From Saccharibacillus brassicae (GTDB taxonomy: Bacteria; Bacillota; Bacilli; Paenibacillales; Paenibacillaceae), in assembly GCF_006542275.1 (NCBI RefSeq), contig NZ_CP041217.1, forward strand, positions 3,846,501 to 3,910,500: DNA of 64,000 nucleotides, written 5' to 3'. The translations under genes were made by a program, and so were the position numbers. Under the pieces are notes generated by a model that saw nothing but the letters and a program-made list of their open reading frames with translations, ran no database searches and was not told the origin of the DNA. Below, in pieces: positions 60,684 through 64,000 of the stretch (position 1 is its first letter; every line of letters begins with the position of its first letter).

Positions 60684-60729
60684 ACGGACAGGCTATGCAA
60701 AGGCACGGGAACAAGCGGATTCAACGCAA

Positions 60730-60766
60730 AGATGCGATACGGCGCCGAGCCGTATCGCATCTTTTG
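60730..60766. terminator. Bidirectional terminator
   Basis: AGATGCGATACGGC and GCCGTATCGCATCT form a 14-bp perfect stem around a 5-nt loop, with TTTT on the + side and TTTGCG-rich on the other. Confidence 0.88.
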
Positions 60767-60787
60767 GGTATGGGGCCGAATCATCGC

Positions 60788-62458
60788 TTATTGCGAAGAT
60801 ACCGCCGGTACGCCCGTCTGCGGAAGCACGAACGACCAATCCGCGTCCCGGTACGTATGGTTGACCATCACGCGCCGGAGTGTCAAGGCGCGGGGCGCTT
60901 CGGCCAAGCCGCTTACGACGAATTCCCCGTCGAGCGGTTGGTCTTTGCCGATGCCAAGAGCGCCGGAATACTTCGCTTCGTAACGTTTGCCGGTCTCGTC
61001 TTCCGCGACCCAATCGTTCAGGCCGAAGAAGTTGTTGGACGTGCCGGTTACCCCGATCACCAAAGCCATTTCCGAAGGCTTCACTTCTTTTTTGTGCGCG
61101 ATGGGCAGAGTCGGATTGCGCATGATTCGCGCTCCCGTCAACACAAGCTTGTCGCCCGAATCTTCGAACTTGGCCGGCTGTTCGGGAGAGAGGGCGGACG
61201 GATCGAAAGTGACCGCAGCGTCGGATTTTTCCCGAATGACGTAGCTGTCCAGAACGAATTTGATCTTTTGCCGGTCGTAGTCGAGATTGTCCAGCACCTG
61301 GAACCAGCGGGCATGAAGGGTCCAGCGGTCGAGGTCGAACGGTTTGTCCGGCTCGTCTTTGGTATCGCTGCCCTGAATCATATCGCCGTTCTCGTCTTCC
61401 AGATGGTAGTCGAGCTTGTGATACGCGGCGGTACCGCCGGCCGCTTTGGCGGCGGCCTTGGCGTTCAGCGACGTTTCGTATTCCAGCGAGCCTCCGCTCG
61501 GCGTACGCGTCGCTCCGCGCATCTGAATGACTACGCCCTGAGGCGTCGTATAGCTTTCGGGAAGCGGGGTCTGGATCGTATGGGCGGTCGCGTCGCTCAA
61601 ATCGACGTCGATCGAAAAATTCCAGTTGCCGGAAGCTTGCCGCTTGGGCTTGTAATCGACCCATTTTTCCAGTTGGTCGATCTCGGCTTCGATCTGCATC
61701 TTGTCGGTCAGAACCGGACGCGTAAAATGCAAATTGTATTTGCTGGTGCTGCCTTCGATGATCTCGCCGCTCCACGTGGCGATCTCCGCGTAATTGCCGT
61801 CCGTAATCCGGAACCGGGGGTGGACGGCGCCGTTGAACGGATCGCCGTTCTTGTCGGTAATCGTGAGTCCGACGACGATCCGGTTGGCATCGGCGATCAG
61901 CTCGTTGACGGCGATCGTGAAGCCCTGATCTTCGACCCGGATCTGCGGGTCCAGCACTTTCCCCGCTGCCCGGACGGCTTTCATGCCCTGGTCGGGAGCC
62001 AGCAGCAGGTCCGTGGCGAACAACGAGCGGACCCGGTCCGCGATCGTCGGCTGCGCATAGAGCAGCGCTCCGCCGACCAGCAGAATCGCAAGCGCCGCCG
62101 CGATCCAGCTCCGCGTCCGCCGGCTTCGCGGCGCAGCGGCCGAAGACCTACGCTTGTCGCTGTGCGGGCCCGCATCTACGCTTGGCGGTTCCGGCGCTTC
62201 GATCTCGATCCCGCCGAGTTCCGCCATGAACCGGTCGGTAAAATCTTCCGGCAGCGTCTCTTCGGACAAACGCTCGGTCCAGCGGGCGTCTTCCGCCGTC
62301 TCGGTACGCCGCTTGGGCGTATGCGGCGGTGCGCCGCCGGGTCCGCGGTTCTCCCGACTCTGCTCGGCACGGCCGGGCTCACCGTGCCCGCCTTGCCCGA
62401 ACCTGTCTTTGGGGTTATAAGCGGTTTTTCCCGCTCCGGTACGCAGCCGAAAATTCAT
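60788..62458 (-). CDS. Anti-sigma factor-like membrane protein with DUF4179 domain
   Basis: A 556-residue protein. The N-terminal cytoplasmic part contains an acidic helical ERLSEETLPEDFTDRFMAEL, the probable sigma-binding region; basic residues precede one membrane helix (SWIAAALAILLVGGALLYA, about 117-135). The large extracytoplasmic part includes the DUF4179 beta domain (QGFTIAVNELIADANRIVVG). Its start overlaps the sigma gene end by 44 bp. It should hold the ECF sigma factor inactive until an envelope signal is sensed. Confidence 0.85.
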   Translation of the reverse strand: MNFRLRTGAGKTAYNPKDRFGQGGHGEPGRAEQSRENRGPGGAPPHTPKRRTETAEDARWTERLSEETLPEDFTDRFMAELGGIEIEAPEPPSVDAGPHSDKRRSSAAAPRSRRTRSWIAAALAILLVGGALLYAQPTIADRVRSLFATDLLLAPDQGMKAVRAAGKVLDPQIRVEDQGFTIAVNELIADANRIVVGLTITDKNGDPFNGAVHPRFRITDGNYAEIATWSGEIIEGSTSKYNLHFTRPVLTDKMQIEAEIDQLEKWVDYKPKRQASGNWNFSIDVDLSDATAHTIQTPLPESYTTPQGVVIQMRGATRTPSGGSLEYETSLNAKAAAKAAGGTAAYHKLDYHLEDENGDMIQGSDTKDEPDKPFDLDRWTLHARWFQVLDNLDYDRQKIKFVLDSYVIREKSDAAVTFDPSALSPEQPAKFEDSGDKLVLTGARIMRNPTLPIAHKKEVKPSEMALVIGVTGTSNNFFGLNDWVAEDETGKRYEAKYSGALGIGKDQPLDGEFVVSGLAEAPRALTLRRVMVNHTYRDADWSFVLPQTGVPAVSSQ

Positions 62459-63005
62459 ACGGATTCTCCTCCTTTGACGCCATTTTTTTGCGCAGACTCC
62501 GCTTCGCCCGGTGCAGCGCGTTGTTGACCTGCGGAGCCGTCATGCCGGTCAGGTCGGCAATCTCTTCGTGGCTGAGCTGGCCGACGTAACGCAGCACCAT
62601 CGCCAGCCGGTAATGTTCCGGCAGCGTATCGAGCAGCCGGTCGAGTTCGGTGCGCAGCTCGCGCCGCAGCGCCTGGCCTTCCGGCGTGCCGCTGTCCGCC
62701 GCGGCCTGCTGATCGGCTTCGGCCTGCGGTACCGGCACTTTGCGCCGGCCCCGATCGCGGTACAGATTGAGCGCGATCGCGTGCAGCCAGCCGGAGAAAC
62801 TTTGTTCCGGCCGGTGCGAAGCCAGTTTGCGGTACGCTTTGAACAGCGTTTCCTGCGTCAGATCCTGGGCGTCCGCTTCCGGCAGGCCCATTTTGCGAAA
62901 AAGTCCGTACAGTTTGTTTTTGTAGCGGTCGACGATGCCCGCGTAGGCTTGTTTGTCGCCCGCGAGCACTTCGCCGACCAGCGTCCGGTCGTCCGGCACT
63001 TCCAT
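62415..63005 (-). CDS. ECF-type RNA polymerase sigma factor
   Basis: A 196-residue sigma-70 factor of the ECF group. Region 2 (GIVDRYKNKLYGLFRKMGLP, DAQDLTQETLFKAYRKL, SGWLHAIALNLYRDRGRR) binds the -10, and region 4 (LPEHYRLAMVLRYVGQLSHE, DLTGMTAPQVNNALHRAKRS) binds the -35. Start ATG 63005 has AAAAGGAGG upstream. Gene order sigma then anti-sigma, with overlap, is typical. The signal is unknown. Confidence 0.92.
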   Translation of the reverse strand: MEVPDDRTLVGEVLAGDKQAYAGIVDRYKNKLYGLFRKMGLPEADAQDLTQETLFKAYRKLASHRPEQSFSGWLHAIALNLYRDRGRRKVPVPQAEADQQAAADSGTPEGQALRRELRTELDRLLDTLPEHYRLAMVLRYVGQLSHEEIADLTGMTAPQVNNALHRAKRSLRKKMASKEENPYEFSAAYRSGKNRL

Positions 63006-63166
63006 ATCCGCACCTCCTTTTTTTGATCGATATACCGATAAGACTCCGCTTCTCCCGAACTCCTCTCACCGGAGGCGGAATTTTTTTGGCGGCCGTTTTG
63101 GTATATAGTATAGAGGATTATTTGCCGGGCATCGCGAAGCGAGACCGACCTGAAGGAGTGAAGTAG
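63006..63166. promoter_or_regulatory. Divergent promoter region
   Basis: The 161-bp gap separates the sigma gene from a rightward gene. TATATAGTATAGAGG at about 63102-63116 gives -10-like sequence on both strands. CCAAAACGG on the leftward strand could be an ECF-type AAC -35 for autoregulation. Confidence 0.35.
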
Positions 63167-64000
63167 ATGCGAAGCGCCCTGGAACATATCCGTGCCCATA
63201 TGGCGGAGCAGGAAGAAGGAGCCGGACCCGCGGGTCCGGACGAAGGCGGCATGCCGGCCTGGCTGCAAATTTTGTCTTCGGCGGAAGAATATATCGTCAA
63301 TTACGAACGGATCGGCTCGATCCGCGAGATGGAGCGGCTGAACCCGGTACTGGCTTACGTGGAGCGGAGCCTGGACCTGCTGGGCGGCGAACGGCTGTCT
63401 TTTTGGATCAAGGAGCTGCTGGAAGAAGTGCTCGCCTGGAGCGAGACGGCCAAAGGCGGCACGCGGATCGACCGGATCGGCTGGCAGCGGCAGGGCATTA
63501 ACGTATTCGTACATAACGAAGGATCGGCGGACCTGTACCTGGCCAAATCTCCGGGAGGCATCGGCGACCGGGAGCGGCTGACCGCGCTGCTGATCCGCAC
63601 GCACGGACTGCTCGGGCAGTACCTGCGCGGCGAAGTGCCGTTCTCGGCGAACCTGCCGCTGCGCGGTCCGGTCGACGAAGGGCTGCTGAGCGAGACCGAA
63701 CTGGCCCGGCTGCTGATGGCGCTGAACCGCTGCGTGATTGGGGCCGTGTCCGAGGAGCTGTGGCAGAGCGTCGCGGACGATCTGGAAGAGTGCGTGCTGC
63801 ACGTCTCGCTCGGCACCGTGCCGGCCGGAGACGGACTTGCGCGGCGGCTGCGCCGATTGCGGGCGGACGCGATCCGGCGGGGCGAAGACTTCGACGGCGA
63901 ACTTGCGCGGATCGACGAAGAGCTGCGGGCGTCCGGCGCCGCGGGCGGCCTGGAAGAGAGCTTCGCGAGGCTCGGCGACAAAACGCTGTGGTACGTGGAA
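63167..64000 (+). CDS. Unidentified protein, truncated by the window end
   Basis: An open frame with no stop to position 64000 gives at least 278 residues. The start ATG 63167 has AAGGAG upstream. It is acidic and mostly alpha-helical, with no signal peptide or membrane helix: MPAWLQILSSAEEYIVNYER, LSFWIKELLEEVLAWSE, a beta-like GINVFVHNEGSADLYLAK, then Leu/Arg-rich helices. Divergent from the ECF sigma gene. I do not recognise the family; the missing C-terminus may carry the diagnostic part. Confidence 0.75.
   Translation, partial: MRSALEHIRAHMAEQEEGAGPAGPDEGGMPAWLQILSSAEEYIVNYERIGSIREMERLNPVLAYVERSLDLLGGERLSFWIKELLEEVLAWSETAKGGTRIDRIGWQRQGINVFVHNEGSADLYLAKSPGGIGDRERLTALLIRTHGLLGQYLRGEVPFSANLPLRGPVDEGLLSETELARLLMALNRCVIGAVSEELWQSVADDLEECVLHVSLGTVPAGDGLARRLRRLRADAIRRGEDFDGELARIDEELRASGAAGGLEESFARLGDKTLWYVE

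Overview
The window looks like a chromosomal segment of a GC-rich, Gram-positive, Paenibacillaceae-type Firmicute. Paenibacillus or Saccharibacillus is my inference from gene content and style, not from a database match. The reasons are strong GGAGG-type ribosome binding sites, TTG/GTG starts, many lipoproteins, a class Ib ribonucleotide reductase (nrdIEF), a YqjM-type old yellow enzyme, a DUF4179 ECF anti-sigma pair, and GH43 and GH31 enzymes for plant polysaccharide. No rRNA, tRNA, CRISPR array, intact transposase or prophage was seen.

Layout. Positions 1-7.4 kb are an accessory island of mixed base composition. It holds an AT-rich C5-cytosine methyltransferase beside an HhH glycosylase with the active-site pattern of thymine/G mismatch glycosylases. 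Next come a GC-rich pair, MazG-like pyrophosphohydrolase plus HKD-nuclease/SF2-helicase, then AT-rich remnants and an orphan Phd-type antitoxin. From 7.4 to 16.3 kb there are flavoenzymes, a small membrane protein and an oligopeptide-type ABC operon (binding protein and two permeases, no ATPases). From 16.6 to 29.3 kb the two halves of an McrBC-like restriction system (a McrB-type AAA+ protein and a DUF2357/PD-DxK nuclease) are separated by about 8.8 kb. Between them lie two old yellow enzymes with their TetR and MarR regulators, a secreted protein, a cupin, a GNAT and a photolyase. The nuclease is the third gene of a tight photolyase-dipeptidase-nuclease cluster. From 29.4 to 42 kb there are a secreted GH43 arabinanase-like enzyme, a TPP-riboswitch-controlled tenA-thiM-thiD operon, a YicI-type alpha-xylosidase with an upstream LacI regulator, and a phosphatase. 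From 42 to 53 kb there are a lipoprotein, an MCP, a cyclophilin/YkgJ pair, an AIM24-like protein, a large S8 protease and a zinc-less alcohol dehydrogenase. From 53 to 64 kb there are nrdIEF with two NrdR-like boxes 42 bp apart, a GNAT, gpmA, a lipoprotein, and an ECF sigma factor overlapping its DUF4179 anti-sigma partner. The window ends inside an unidentified gene.

The most unusual signal is intergenic. Six loci carry a four-footed array: four copies of a 17-25 bp imperfect palindromic or oriented motif. The first and second feet, and the third and fourth, are 49-51 bp apart, and the middle pair are 57-69 bp apart. Four unrelated motif sequences (A: AATAACTGC...; B: TAACGAATCC...; C: TAACGGATT...; D: GCTGACC...) use the same geometry. 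In the asymmetric families the order is forward-forward-reverse-reverse, so each array is a large imperfect inverted repeat. Three arrays run directly or nearly directly into microsatellites: an octamer tract of 18 units in strict register, (TTATTTGG)n, and (GAGCC)30. I know of no named element with this architecture.
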